A stretch of 64,000 bases of DNA from CAZLKT01 sp964560205. Its GTDB lineage: Bacteria > Pseudomonadota > Alphaproteobacteria > Holosporales > Holosporaceae. How positions within the stretch are numbered: position 1 is the first letter of the stretch; every line of letters begins with the position of its first letter. The notes below the pieces were generated by a model. It saw only the letters and a program-made list of their open reading frames with translations. It searched no databases and was not told where the DNA came from. The stretch covers positions 1-64,000 of the forward strand of contig CAZLKT010000003.1 of assembly GCA_964560205.1 (NCBI GenBank), read 5' to 3'. Of this stretch, positions 37,534 through 46,696 are shown piece after piece. Both the position numbers and the translations under genes were made by a program.

Positions 37534-38754
37534 TCACAGCGGCATCATCTCCGCATCACAGGAGGTATGGGGGGCAGAACTTTTGCAAAAATCAATAGCT
37601 GCCTCATCAACAACAGGGCACATATTTCTCTCAGGTGCCTGAAAATCAACAACAGGGCACATGCTTTTCTCAGGTGCCTGAAAGCCTATATAACAACATC
37701 TATCATGCACTAATGCATTATAGTTCTTGGAAATCTCATGACACAACTTTGCTGCCTCTGCCTTAGGGAAACCCAATGAAGATATCAGCTCTTTTTTCCA
37801 CGCGGATTCATTTACATGACAAATATCATGTGGGTATACAGATCCTTTTTCCCAAAAGAGATTTGTACAAGAGTTTTCATCTAACAATATATTGCTCATC
37901 TTATGTATATTGTCCATCTTCATCTCCTCAAGCATAAATTTGAGAGATCTATTTTTGAGCCTAAGTGCAGAACTTATTTTTTCAGCTACAATCGTTTCTT
38001 TGAGTTTTTTAATATCTTCTTCTTTAATATGTTTTTCATCGTAACATAATTCTTTATCTCTCAAAAAATCCTTATAGTAGTCTTCATCGTAACATAATTC
38101 TTTATCTCTCAAAGAATCCTCATAGTAGAGTTTTTTATCCATCTTCTCGTAGTAGAGTTCTCCCTCTTTTTCTAAAATCGAACTCAGAAATCGAGCGGTT
38201 ATCCAATCCTTACCGTCTTGAGCCCCCAGCATATCTGTTATCTCTTTCTCGAAATGTGGGTTATCCAATGCAGAGGCATCACAGTACTTACAGATCTCAG
38301 ATTTACAGAAAGAAAAGACTCTCAATTCTATTGGATAGTCATTTTTGATACGTAGAGCTTGATCATAGTTATCAGAAACAGAATTGTACATAGGTTTTTT
38401 TGCGCTACTGAGCATAGCAAGGAAACTTACCCCAGCTATCCCGATTATCCCAGCGATCGACGCAAAAGGACTATTCTTATTGAAATCTAAACCCAGGGAA
38501 GACTGTGATTTCTCCGTGCTTTCTTTCTTTTTTCTCTGATCTTTCTTCTCGTTTTCCAGTTCATTATTCTTTTTTGAATTATTCTCCCTCTTCTGATCTC
38601 GCTGCTTGACGCTGCTTTCTTTTCGCTGCATCTCTTTTACATGCACACGAGGAGGAACTTTATTCTCAATCTTCTTTTTCCCTTGTGCGAGGCCCTCTCC
38701 AGCTTGTGCCATAAAAAAGATCAGCACCAAACCTAACAATACTCTTCCAGGCAT
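37534..38754 (-). CDS. Secreted Cys-containing protein with membrane segment and tandem repeats, unknown
   Basis: Unrecognised, 406 residues. A signal peptide (residues 1-24, ending GLAQG) is followed by a very basic Lys/Arg/Glu-rich linker (about 25-85), a hydrophobic helix (about 97-118, IAGIIGIAGVSFLAML), and a Cys-rich C-terminal domain. Two recent tandem duplications are visible: 16 residues (KELCYDEDYYKDFLRD) and 13 residues (FQAPExxMCPVVD). AGGATT precedes the ATG, and a TATAAT stands at 38795-38790 on the minus strand. Paired cysteines suggest disulfides after export. Similar plan (signal peptide, charged linker, hydrophobic helix) to the giant protein, but no shared module seen. Confidence 0.7.
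   Translation of the reverse strand: MPGRVLLGLVLIFFMAQAGEGLAQGKKKIENKVPPRVHVKEMQRKESSVKQRDQKRENNSKKNNELENEKKDQRKKKESTEKSQSSLGLDFNKNSPFASIAGIIGIAGVSFLAMLSSAKKPMYNSVSDNYDQALRIKNDYPIELRVFSFCKSEICKYCDASALDNPHFEKEITDMLGAQDGKDWITARFLSSILEKEGELYYEKMDKKLYYEDSLRDKELCYDEDYYKDFLRDKELCYDEKHIKEEDIKKLKETIVAEKISSALRLKNRSLKFMLEEMKMDNIHKMSNILLDENSCTNLFWEKGSVYPHDICHVNESAWKKELISSLGFPKAEAAKLCHEISKNYNALVHDRCCYIGFQAPEKSMCPVVDFQAPERNMCPVVDEAAIDFCKSSAPHTSCDAEMMPL
37606..37683 (-). repeat. 39-bp tandem repeat, two copies
   Basis: Two neighbouring copies with period 39 (copy starts 37606 and 37645) encode FQAPExxMCPVVD on the minus strand. Few mismatches imply a recent event. Confidence 0.85.
38037..38132 (-). repeat. 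48-bp tandem repeat, two copies
   Basis: Copies starting at 38037 and 38085 (period 48) are nearly identical and encode the 16-residue unit with KELCYDE. A weaker third copy follows toward 38150. Confidence 0.85.
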
Positions 38755-38971
38755 AATCCTATTTTTTTTAATAAAAACACACTAAGGCAATTATAATATA
38801 AATATTTTTAAAATAAATCTTTTTTCTGAGACGGTCTTCCTGTTAAAAAACCCATGGTCTCCTGTTTCATATTATGGACAACGAGCATCTTCTCGCACCT
38901 CTTGACGTCTTGCTCCCCTGTCTTACACCATCCTCTTCTTTGAGAACCACCTCGTGCACAACAGAAATGCT

Positions 38972-40270
38972 TCAGATCTTCAAAGCAGAAAGCATCTTTG
39001 CCACATCGCGAATGTGAACCAGCTGTTGCGTTCTTTCCTGTAAAAAGCGCACCACAACATGCTCTTGGTCAGATTCCTGCGTGTTGGCAATAAGTGCATA
39101 AGAAAACCCTTTTCTATCCGCATATTTCATCTGAGTCTCCAAGGGGCTTGGAGCCAAATATATCTCCGTATTGATACCATGGGCTCGAAGATTTTGTGCG
39201 ATCTTCATATAGTACGACAGGAGATCTGGGTTCTGCATAGTCACAAGAACAGAGGCTGGCGTCTCTGTAGAAGCCTTGACCACACCTTGTTCTAAAAGAA
39301 ATGGAAGGAGACGAGAAATCCCAACGGAAATACCCACACCTGGAAATTTTCTTGTGGAAAAGTTTTCTGCAAGGTGAGCATAACGCCCACCACTACAAAT
39401 GCTTCCAAGCTCTGGATGGTTCAAAAGCTGTGTCTCCACCACAGTGCCCGTATAGTATTGAAGGCCTCGAGCCAAAGTAGGATGAAACTGAAGCTGGTTG
39501 GAGGGAACACCCCATTCCTTTGCCAATCCAATGACATGTATCACTTCCCGAAGACCTTGCTGAAAATCTTCATGGGAGCAGAGGTCTTGTAAAGACTCCG
39601 GAGAGCATCCTGGCTGCAGCCCCAGCAAAAGGTCCACATCGTGACGACGTATTCCCTTTTGAAGAAGCTCTTTTTGCAGGTCCTCAGCACTTATTTTCTC
39701 TGCTTTATCTATGATCCGAAGCACTTCGGGAATATTGTCTTCCGAAATTCCAAAAGATTTCAAAAGCCCGGACAGCATCAACCGGTTGTTCACAAACATG
39801 GTAAAACCAGATACACCTATGACCGAGAGCACTGTATACCCAATGGTCACAATTTCTGCATCATAGAAAAGCGGCACATCTCCATTGCCAATAATATCCA
39901 CATCACACTGGTAGAACTGTCGATATCGTCCACGCTGAGGTCTCTCACCACGCCACACAGGCGCAATGTGATATCGTTTATAAGGAAAAGTAAGCTTTGC
40001 ACAGTGCTCCGTCACATATCGTGCAAGAGGTACCGTTAAGTCAAATCGCAAAGCTAAAGATTTGTCCTCCGATGGATCGGCAAGTCGATGGATACCATAA
40101 ATCTCATTATCATTGCCCTTGGACAAAAGGGTGGAAACTTTTTCCACTGCAGGAGTATCAATGGGGCTGAACCCAAAGAGCTCAAACTGTTCTCTTATTT
40201 TTCCCACAATTCCATTAAAAGCAATTTGTTCCCTAGGTAAAAGCTCAGGAAACCCTGAAATACCGGACAT
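38972..40270 (-). CDS. hisS: Histidyl-tRNA synthetase
   Basis: Class II synthetase, 432 residues. Motif 1 region around PIDTPAVE, motif 2 in YHIAPVWRGERPQRGRYRQF, the histidine-binding ARGLQYYTG segment, and motif 3 GVGISVGISRL. A C-terminal anticodon-binding domain is present, so it is the full synthetase rather than the HisZ paralogue. Divergent from dcd across a 167-bp spacer. Confidence 0.97.
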   Translation of the reverse strand: MSGISGFPELLPREQIAFNGIVGKIREQFELFGFSPIDTPAVEKVSTLLSKGNDNEIYGIHRLADPSEDKSLALRFDLTVPLARYVTEHCAKLTFPYKRYHIAPVWRGERPQRGRYRQFYQCDVDIIGNGDVPLFYDAEIVTIGYTVLSVIGVSGFTMFVNNRLMLSGLLKSFGISEDNIPEVLRIIDKAEKISAEDLQKELLQKGIRRHDVDLLLGLQPGCSPESLQDLCSHEDFQQGLREVIHVIGLAKEWGVPSNQLQFHPTLARGLQYYTGTVVETQLLNHPELGSICSGGRYAHLAENFSTRKFPGVGISVGISRLLPFLLEQGVVKASTETPASVLVTMQNPDLLSYYMKIAQNLRAHGINTEIYLAPSPLETQMKYADRKGFSYALIANTQESDQEHVVVRFLQERTQQLVHIRDVAKMLSALKI

Positions 40271-40437
40271 ACTCTTCCTTTCTGATATACAACACTTTCT
40301 CGACGGTATCGTGTTTTCTCTAAGAGGTCAAACACAATTTTTTCCAACACAAACGATCTCCTCACACAACAACATCATGATCCTCCTCCTCTTGATCTTC
40401 TGAAAGAATTATCTGTAGAATTCAGGGAGTGGATTTT

Positions 40438-41004
40438 ATGGATACGTGTGTGATTCTTTCCGATACAACCCTGCGGCATCTTGTGGAAAAGGGGGAGATT
40501 GGCGTTGACCCTTTGGGAGAAAATGCCATACAGCCTGCCTCGGTGGATTGTCGCCTGGGGAACACTTTTTTGCTGATGAAAAGTCAGGAAGAGCAGAAGA
40601 CCATTGACATGGATGAGGAGTTTTCCTACGAAAAGATTTGCCAGGATACGTTTGTGCTGGCACCCCATACTTTTATTCTGGCCACAACGCAGGAGTACAT
40701 CACTCTGCCGGCCAACGTGACAGCTTTTGTAGAAGGAAGAAGTTCCATCGGACGCTTAGGTCTTTTCATTCAGAATGCTGGATGGGTGGATCCTGGCTTT
40801 CATGGATCCATCACCTTAGAGCTCTATAACGCAAGCCCCTTGCCCATAAAACTGTGTGCAGGACGACGCATTTGCCAGCTGGTTTTTTGTTTCATGGACC
40901 AAAAGGCTGCATCGCCTTATGCGGGAAAATACCAAGGTCAGAAAGGTACCATGGGGTCCCTCATCCATAAAGATTCGGAGTCTCGCCATGAAAACATATT
41001 GTGA
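40438..41004 (+). CDS. dcd: dCTP deaminase, possibly bifunctional DCD-DUT
   Basis: 188 residues. The catalytic block [11 protein letters not shown] and the following [16 protein letters not shown] are clear. In monofunctional E. coli Dcd the second part reads differently, while the AGW(I/F)D(A/P)GF form resembles enzymes that convert dCTP directly to dUMP, so the bifunctional type is possible. The C-terminal YQGQKG loop closes the active site. ATG 40438 with CAGGGAG 8 bases before is chosen over GTG 40429. It overlaps thyA by 17 bp and starts a dcd-thyA-folA run. Confidence 0.9.
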   Translation: MDTCVILSDTTLRHLVEKGEIGVDPLGENAIQPASVDCRLGNTFLLMKSQEEQKTIDMDEEFSYEKICQDTFVLAPHTFILATTQEYITLPANVTAFVEGRSSIGRLGLFIQNAGWVDPGFHGSITLELYNASPLPIKLCAGRRICQLVFCFMDQKAASPYAGKYQGQKGTMGSLIHKDSESRHENIL

Positions 41005-41800
41005 CTTAGTCCGTGACGTCCTCGCCCATGGAGTGGAGAAGTCTGATCGCACCGGAGTGGGCGTCATCTCTCTCTTTGGGATGCAAAAAAGATATGATTT
41101 ACGGCAAGGCTTTCCTCTTCTCACCACGAAAAAAATAAATTTCTCCGCCATAGTACGAGAGCTCCTCTGGTTTCTCCGAGGCTCCACCAACATCAATGAT
41201 GATTTGGCTCAATACACCCCCATCTGGAATGCCTGGGCCGACGCCAACGGAGATTTGGGCCCCATTTACGGATATCAGTGGAGAAAATGGGAAAAATTTT
41301 ATGAAGAAAAACCAGGAAATTTTCGCAAAGGACACATAGACCAGATTCATAATGTCCTCACTCAACTTCGCACCACACCCCATTCTCGTCGAATGATTGT
41401 CACCGCATGGAACCCTGCAGATATCTCTAAAATGGCGCTTCCCCCCTGTCATAGTTTTTTTCAACTTTCTGTATCTGGAAACCGCTTGGATCTCCAGCTC
41501 TATCAACGGTCCGCTGATATTGCTCTGGGTGTGCCGTATAATATTGCAAGCTATTCTATTCTCCTGACTTTATTTGCACAGGAGGCCGGATATGAGCCTG
41601 GTTTTTTTATTCATACCCTGGGGGATGCCCATATTTATCTCAATCATAAGGAGGCCCTTCTTCGGCAAATGGAGAGGGAACCCTACCCCCTTCCCCGCCT
41701 TCTTGTGGAAAAAAAACCCTTTGATAGCATAACCTATGAAGACATCACCCTCACAGGATACACACACCACCCCTTTATATTTTTTCCAGTGGCTGTATAA
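40988..41800 (+). CDS. thyA: Thymidylate synthase
   Basis: Methylates dUMP to dTMP using methylene-tetrahydrofolate. The nucleophile is Cys154 in [41 protein letters not shown] and HIYLNH are family blocks. GGAG 8 bases upstream fixes ATG 40988 inside the end of dcd, giving 270 residues. The released dihydrofolate is recycled by the next gene, folA. Confidence 0.98.
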   Translation: MKTYCDLVRDVLAHGVEKSDRTGVGVISLFGMQKRYDLRQGFPLLTTKKINFSAIVRELLWFLRGSTNINDDLAQYTPIWNAWADANGDLGPIYGYQWRKWEKFYEEKPGNFRKGHIDQIHNVLTQLRTTPHSRRMIVTAWNPADISKMALPPCHSFFQLSVSGNRLDLQLYQRSADIALGVPYNIASYSILLTLFAQEAGYEPGFFIHTLGDAHIYLNHKEALLRQMEREPYPLPRLLVEKKPFDSITYEDITLTGYTHHPFIFFPVAV

Positions 41801-41816
41801 AGAGGAGGGCCAATTT

Positions 41817-42347
41817 ATGTCATTTTTTTGTGTTGTTTCCGTGGACAGTGCTGGTGGAATAGGCTTAAGTGGAGGCCTGCCCTGGTATCTTCCAGGTGAG
41901 CTTCGATACTTTGCACGACTGACAAAAAAAACCCAGGATCCACAAGGAAGAAATCGCTTGGTCATGGGCCGAAAAACATGGGAATCCATTCCATCACGAC
42001 CTCTTCCGCACCGAGATAACGTGGTGCTCACCCGCACCCCTCATTACCACGCAGAGGGCGCACAGATTATCTCCTCCCTCCATGAGCTCTTTCCCACACC
42101 AGATGACATTGAGAACACTTTTCTCATTGGAGGAAGACAGCCCATAGAAGATATGTTCCGTTCCCCCCTCCTCTATGAAAAACTTTCCGGCATATATCTC
42201 ACACGTATTCATGGTGTATATCCTGCGGACGTTTACCTCCCATTATTTCCTTTAGAGGACTTTCAAGAAATTCTTCTTGACGAGAAGGAAGAAGATGGCG
42301 TGAAGATGTCTTTTTTCTTCTATAAAAAGCACAGGATGACAAAGTGA
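41817..42347 (+). CDS. folA: Dihydrofolate reductase
   Basis: 176 residues. GGIGLSGGLPWYLPGELRYF contains the substrate loop and the Trp of the Met20-like loop. VMGRKTWESIP, VVLTR and the NADPH segment FLIGGRQPIE follow. The usual catalytic acid region is ELRYF with Glu in place of the common Asp context. AGAGGAGGG precedes ATG 41817, 16 bp after thyA. Together with dcd and thyA this is a compact dTMP module. Confidence 0.94.
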   Translation: MSFFCVVSVDSAGGIGLSGGLPWYLPGELRYFARLTKKTQDPQGRNRLVMGRKTWESIPSRPLPHRDNVVLTRTPHYHAEGAQIISSLHELFPTPDDIENTFLIGGRQPIEDMFRSPLLYEKLSGIYLTRIHGVYPADVYLPLFPLEDFQEILLDEKEEDGVKMSFFFYKKHRMTK

Positions 42348-42419
42348 AAAAGGTATATTAACTTTTTTTTCATAAAATGATGTCATATTGAGTGAAAATG
42401 ATGGACAAGGAGATGAGCT

Positions 42420-42662
42420 ATGGGCCGCATTTCTTCTGCATATCATGAAAAAATCAATATACGCTACAGTGATAGCTTGCATGGGCAAGAAGATCTCTCC
42501 CCTGAGCAAAAAATCCGGGAGGGTGATGGCATAAGGGAGGATATCCTCATCTCAGATGCTCGAGAACACCTTTACGCACCGTTGGATGAAGAGATTGTGT
42601 ATCTCCATGATTATGACTTTGACCTCTGCTTTTTTCCCTCAGGTTGCATGAAAATGCGGTAA
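42420..42662 (+). CDS. Small hypothetical protein
   Basis: 80 residues, unrecognised. AAGGAGATG lies 5-10 bases before ATG 42420, a strong ribosome site, which is the main reason to accept it. Acidic, with an EHLYAPLDEE segment and no signal peptide or membrane helix. It follows folA by 72 bp on the same strand and converges on mutS. Confidence 0.5.
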   Translation: MGRISSAYHEKINIRYSDSLHGQEDLSPEQKIREGDGIREDILISDAREHLYAPLDEEIVYLHDYDFDLCFFPSGCMKMR

Positions 42663-42706
42663 AATCGAAAGACCACAAAATCCTTCACTTGAGTTTCCGT
42701 AAGCTC

Positions 42707-45220
42707 TTATCCAAAAAGCGTTTGTTGTGCAGAGGTTTTTTGGGGGGATGTGGGTTTTTTTGTGGGAAAGTTTCGTAACGTTATGGGTTTTTCTCCCCGT
42801 TCAAATGCGTGGAGAAGGGTATGGGCTCGTTGCAGCACTGCTTCTGGGATGCCAGCCATTTTTGCCACATAGAGCCCGTAGGAGCTCTGAGATGCACCGG
42901 GAATAATGTTGTAGAGGAAGACAATGTCCCGCCCCCACTCAGCAATGCGAAGAGTATAAATTCCCACGGTGGGAAGTGTTTCCAAAACGGTAAGCTCATG
43001 ATAATGCGTTGCAAAAAGAGTACGACATTGGCGCACATGCACAAGATACTCCACACAGGACCATGCAAGAGACAACCCATCATAGGTGGATGTTCCTCGC
43101 CCCACTTCATCCAGAATCACAAAACTCCTCTCCGTGGCTTGATGAAGAATTGCAGCTGTTTCCACCATTTCCACCATAAAAGTGGATTGCCCCCTGGCCA
43201 AATCGTCAGAGGCCCCCACACGGCTGAAAATTCGGTCCACAAGACCAATGGAGGCAGATCCCGCCGGCACAAAGCTTCCCATATGGGCCAACAAAACAAT
43301 AAGCGCATTCTGCCGAAGAAAAGTACTTTTTCCCGCCATATTTGGACCAGTAAGAATCCATACCCGGTGATCATCCAGACTGCAATCATTGGGAACAAAA
43401 GGTTTTTCCTGAAGATTTTTCTGCATCATTTCCACCACAGGATGCCGCCCATTGGTAATATGAAAACGAGTGCTGTCATCCAAAATGGGACGCACATATC
43501 CATAGACAAAAGCTTTTTCTGCAAGAGCCGCAGACACATCCACCACGGCAAGGGCTTGGATCATGTCTCGAAGAATTTTGTAATGCTTCTCTAAAAGGAG
43601 AATAAGTTCTTCAAAAAGTTTTTCTTCCAAAGCCAGGGTGCGCTCCTCTGCATGGCGAATGCGCTGATCCAATTCGGTAAGTTCCTGTGTCACATAACGA
43701 GACCCAGACACCAAAGACTGACGCAAGATAAAGTGGAAAGGCATCTTAGTGGAGGCATGGGCACTGACATCAATATAATGTCCGATAATGGAGTTGTGGC
43801 GAATTTTCAAGGTGGGAATATTCGTCTCCTCCACATACTTCTTCTGAAGATTCTGAATAATGGTTTCTTCCTGGTTTTTCAACAAGCGATATTCATCCAA
43901 AGTCGCGTTATATCCATCCGCAATGACACCACCATCTCGAAGAAAAGGTGGAAGATCTTTTCTCAGAGCATTCTGAAAAACTTTTCCCAAGGAGTCTGGC
44001 ATCATCAGTACATCCACAAGGCAAGAAAGCTCCGTTGGTGTGCCCTGAAGAAGGGGAATCATAGAAGGAAGAGCCTCCAAGGTAGTACAGACCGCAGCCA
44101 TATCTTTGGGGGCCCCCTTTCGAAAAATCAAACGTGAAAGAGCACGTTCTATATCAGGAATGTGTTCGAGAATGCTTCGCACTTCCTGGCGCTTCGTGGG
44201 ATTTTTTGTAAAAAACTCTACGCTGTCCAAACGATCCTGCAGCAAAGGCAGACTTTTCACAGGATGGGTCACGCGCAGAAAAAACAACCGAGCCCCCATG
44301 GGCGTCACCGTACCATCCAGCAACCGAAGCAATGTCCCTTCTTTTTCTCCTGAAAATGTTTGAACAATTTCTAAGCTTCGACGCGTGAAGGCATCCATAT
44401 GGACAAAAAGCTCAGGCTCCCTTTTTTGAGGTGGAGAAATGGCCAGCACATGGCGCTTTTGGGTTAATAAAATATAATCCAACACCGTGCCAGATGCCGC
44501 ACACTCTGCGGGAGAAAATGTGCCAAATCCACGAAGGGTTTTGACTTCAAAAAACTTCAAAAGACGCTCCTCCCCATTTTGTGCATCAAAACGACTGTGG
44601 GGCAATGGCGTGATGCGAGTTTTCCAGTCTGTCCACAGGGCGCGCCACTCTGGACGTTCTAAAAGTTTTTCTGGAAGCAAAATTTCCTGAGGGTTCATGC
44701 GAGTGAGCAATGAAGACAGCTCCTCCTGTCCATGGGACTCCACAAAGAAATCTCCTGTGGTAATATCCACAGAAGCGGCCGAAATACTTTTGTTGGCGAC
44801 GTCCTCCACAATACTCATGAGAAAATTATGGCACTTAGGATCTAAAAGTCCTTCCTCCATAACTGTACCCGTGGTGATGACTCGCACCACCTCTCGTTTC
44901 ATGGGTCCTTTTCCCACCTTTTCTGTGGCCTTTTCAGTTTGCTCACAAATGGCCACATGATGCCCCTGTTTTATGAGACGAGCAATGTAGGACTCGCTGG
45001 CATGGACGGGCACACCACACATGGGAATGGGGTGAGGACCGTTCTTTTCCCGAGCTGTTAAAACAATATCCAAGGCAGATGCTGCAATCTTTGCATCCTC
45101 AAAAAAAAGCTCATAAAATTCCCCCAAACGAAAAAAGAGCAAACATGTAGGGTACTCTTTCTTTATGGCCTTGTATTGCGCCATAATGGGGGTTTCCTTA
45201 GGGAAAGCGGAGGAAGACAT
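42707..45220 (-). CDS. mutS: DNA mismatch repair protein MutS
   Basis: 837 residues from ATG 45220 (a GTG at 45232 is the alternative). The mismatch-sensing Phe and Glu lie in GEFYELF near residue 35. Connector, core, clamp and ATPase domains follow, with Walker A GPNMAGKST and the signature DDLARGQSTFMVEM. STYDGLSLAW and ATHYHEL complete the ATPase. Full length, so mismatch recognition is expected to work; mutL is not in the window. Confidence 0.97.
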   Translation of the reverse strand: MSSSAFPKETPIMAQYKAIKKEYPTCLLFFRLGEFYELFFEDAKIAASALDIVLTAREKNGPHPIPMCGVPVHASESYIARLIKQGHHVAICEQTEKATEKVGKGPMKREVVRVITTGTVMEEGLLDPKCHNFLMSIVEDVANKSISAASVDITTGDFFVESHGQEELSSLLTRMNPQEILLPEKLLERPEWRALWTDWKTRITPLPHSRFDAQNGEERLLKFFEVKTLRGFGTFSPAECAASGTVLDYILLTQKRHVLAISPPQKREPELFVHMDAFTRRSLEIVQTFSGEKEGTLLRLLDGTVTPMGARLFFLRVTHPVKSLPLLQDRLDSVEFFTKNPTKRQEVRSILEHIPDIERALSRLIFRKGAPKDMAAVCTTLEALPSMIPLLQGTPTELSCLVDVLMMPDSLGKVFQNALRKDLPPFLRDGGVIADGYNATLDEYRLLKNQEETIIQNLQKKYVEETNIPTLKIRHNSIIGHYIDVSAHASTKMPFHFILRQSLVSGSRYVTQELTELDQRIRHAEERTLALEEKLFEELILLLEKHYKILRDMIQALAVVDVSAALAEKAFVYGYVRPILDDSTRFHITNGRHPVVEMMQKNLQEKPFVPNDCSLDDHRVWILTGPNMAGKSTFLRQNALIVLLAHMGSFVPAGSASIGLVDRIFSRVGASDDLARGQSTFMVEMVETAAILHQATERSFVILDEVGRGTSTYDGLSLAWSCVEYLVHVRQCRTLFATHYHELTVLETLPTVGIYTLRIAEWGRDIVFLYNIIPGASQSSYGLYVAKMAGIPEAVLQRAHTLLHAFERGEKPITLRNFPTKKPTSPQKTSAQQTLFG

Positions 45221-45292
45221 GATGCGTTTCACACTGCCGATATGAACACTTTCAGCATACGAGAAAAAAAATAAAAATGGTAGATGGTGAAC

Positions 45293-46678
45293 CTATAAAA
45301 GCATACTGGCAAGGCCCAGAAAAATAGCATATCCCAATATGTCCGTGGTTGTGGTGAGCAACGGACCAGCACTGAGGGCAGGATCATATCCTAATTTTGC
45401 AATCATAATGGGAAGAAGTGTGCCCACAGCCCCCGCCCACAACATGTTAAAAATAACAGACAGCCCCAAGATCAGGGCAAGCATATCATCAGCAAACCAC
45501 ACGAAGCAGACAGCACACAAAAAAGTGGCAAAAAGCACGCCATTTAAAAGTGCCACACGAATTTCCTTCAAAATAGTACGAAAGGCATTGAAAATTGTCA
45601 GCTCTCGAGTAGCCAACGCACGAATGGCCACGGTGGACGTTTGAATACCAGCATTCCCCCCCATGGCAGCAGCAATGGGCATGAGAATAGTGAGAGAAAG
45701 TTTTTGCTGGAGGGTATCCTGAAATTGATTAATCACAAGGGAGGTGAGCAATGTATTGAGAAGTGTCACAACAAGCCAATGCACACGACTCAAGCTTGTG
45801 GACAACACCGGCGCATGAAAATCCAAAGAATGCAGACGACCAATGTACATCAAATCTTCCGTGGCTTCTTGTTCAATGACTTCCATGATGTTGTTCAAAG
45901 TGATTTGCCCCACCAGCTGGTTTTTATGATTAATCACAGGGGCAGAGACGAGATCATACAGTCGAAAAACAAAGGCTACTTCTTCCTGATCCCACTGGGC
46001 CGGAATAGTATGAAAATCTTTTTGCATAAGTTTTGTCAGCAATGTATTCTTTGCGGCTTTTATAATGGTAAGAATGGAGACAATACCCACAGGACAGCCA
46101 TTATCATCTACCACAAAAGCATCGTATACAGCGGATGAAACATTTTTTTGATGTTGTCGTATATACTCCATGCTCTCCTGCACAGTCCAGCTGCTGAGAA
46201 AAGATATAAACTCTTGACTCATAAGTCGACCAGCGCTATTGGGCGGAAACATCATGCGCATGGTCAAACACGTGCGCTTCTGTGAAGGCAAAGCAGCCAA
46301 AACCTCCTTCTGCTTACACTCGTCCAAAGCAAAAAGTAGAGAGAGCGCATCATCACCATCCATCACCGCCAAGGCTGAAGCAATTTCCTTCACAGGGAGC
46401 ACCGATAGCACATGTTCCAAAGTTCCTTCTTCCAAAAATGAAAAGATTTCTGGCATAAGGTGAGGCTTCAACCACTGGACAAAGACGTCCTGCAGAGAAG
46501 TATCCAGAGCCTGAATCATGCGAGCAACCTCGCTGGGATGAAGTCCATCTGTAAGCTGGTGGAGAACATTTTCCTGCAGACGTGGTCGAAGGGCTCTCCG
46601 CAAAAGAGGAAGACGAACATCCAAAAGATCTTGGATACGTTGTGTTGCAACGGGAAGGTTTTTTTCGTGTTCTCTCAT
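45293..46678 (-). CDS. mgtE: Magnesium transporter MgtE
   Basis: 461 residues. N-terminal MgtE domain of helical repeats, tandem CBS domains around 140-260 that sense Mg2+ (VYDAFVVDDNGCPVGIVSI, PVINHKNQLVGQITL), then five membrane helices with the pore segment AMGGNAGIQTSTVAIRAL. The domain order is standard. Between mutS and maeB on the same strand. Confidence 0.95.
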   Translation of the reverse strand: MREHEKNLPVATQRIQDLLDVRLPLLRRALRPRLQENVLHQLTDGLHPSEVARMIQALDTSLQDVFVQWLKPHLMPEIFSFLEEGTLEHVLSVLPVKEIASALAVMDGDDALSLLFALDECKQKEVLAALPSQKRTCLTMRMMFPPNSAGRLMSQEFISFLSSWTVQESMEYIRQHQKNVSSAVYDAFVVDDNGCPVGIVSILTIIKAAKNTLLTKLMQKDFHTIPAQWDQEEVAFVFRLYDLVSAPVINHKNQLVGQITLNNIMEVIEQEATEDLMYIGRLHSLDFHAPVLSTSLSRVHWLVVTLLNTLLTSLVINQFQDTLQQKLSLTILMPIAAAMGGNAGIQTSTVAIRALATRELTIFNAFRTILKEIRVALLNGVLFATFLCAVCFVWFADDMLALILGLSVIFNMLWAGAVGTLLPIMIAKLGYDPALSAGPLLTTTTDILGYAIFLGLASMLL

Positions 46679-46696
46679 ACGTCCGCCCTCCTCTTC

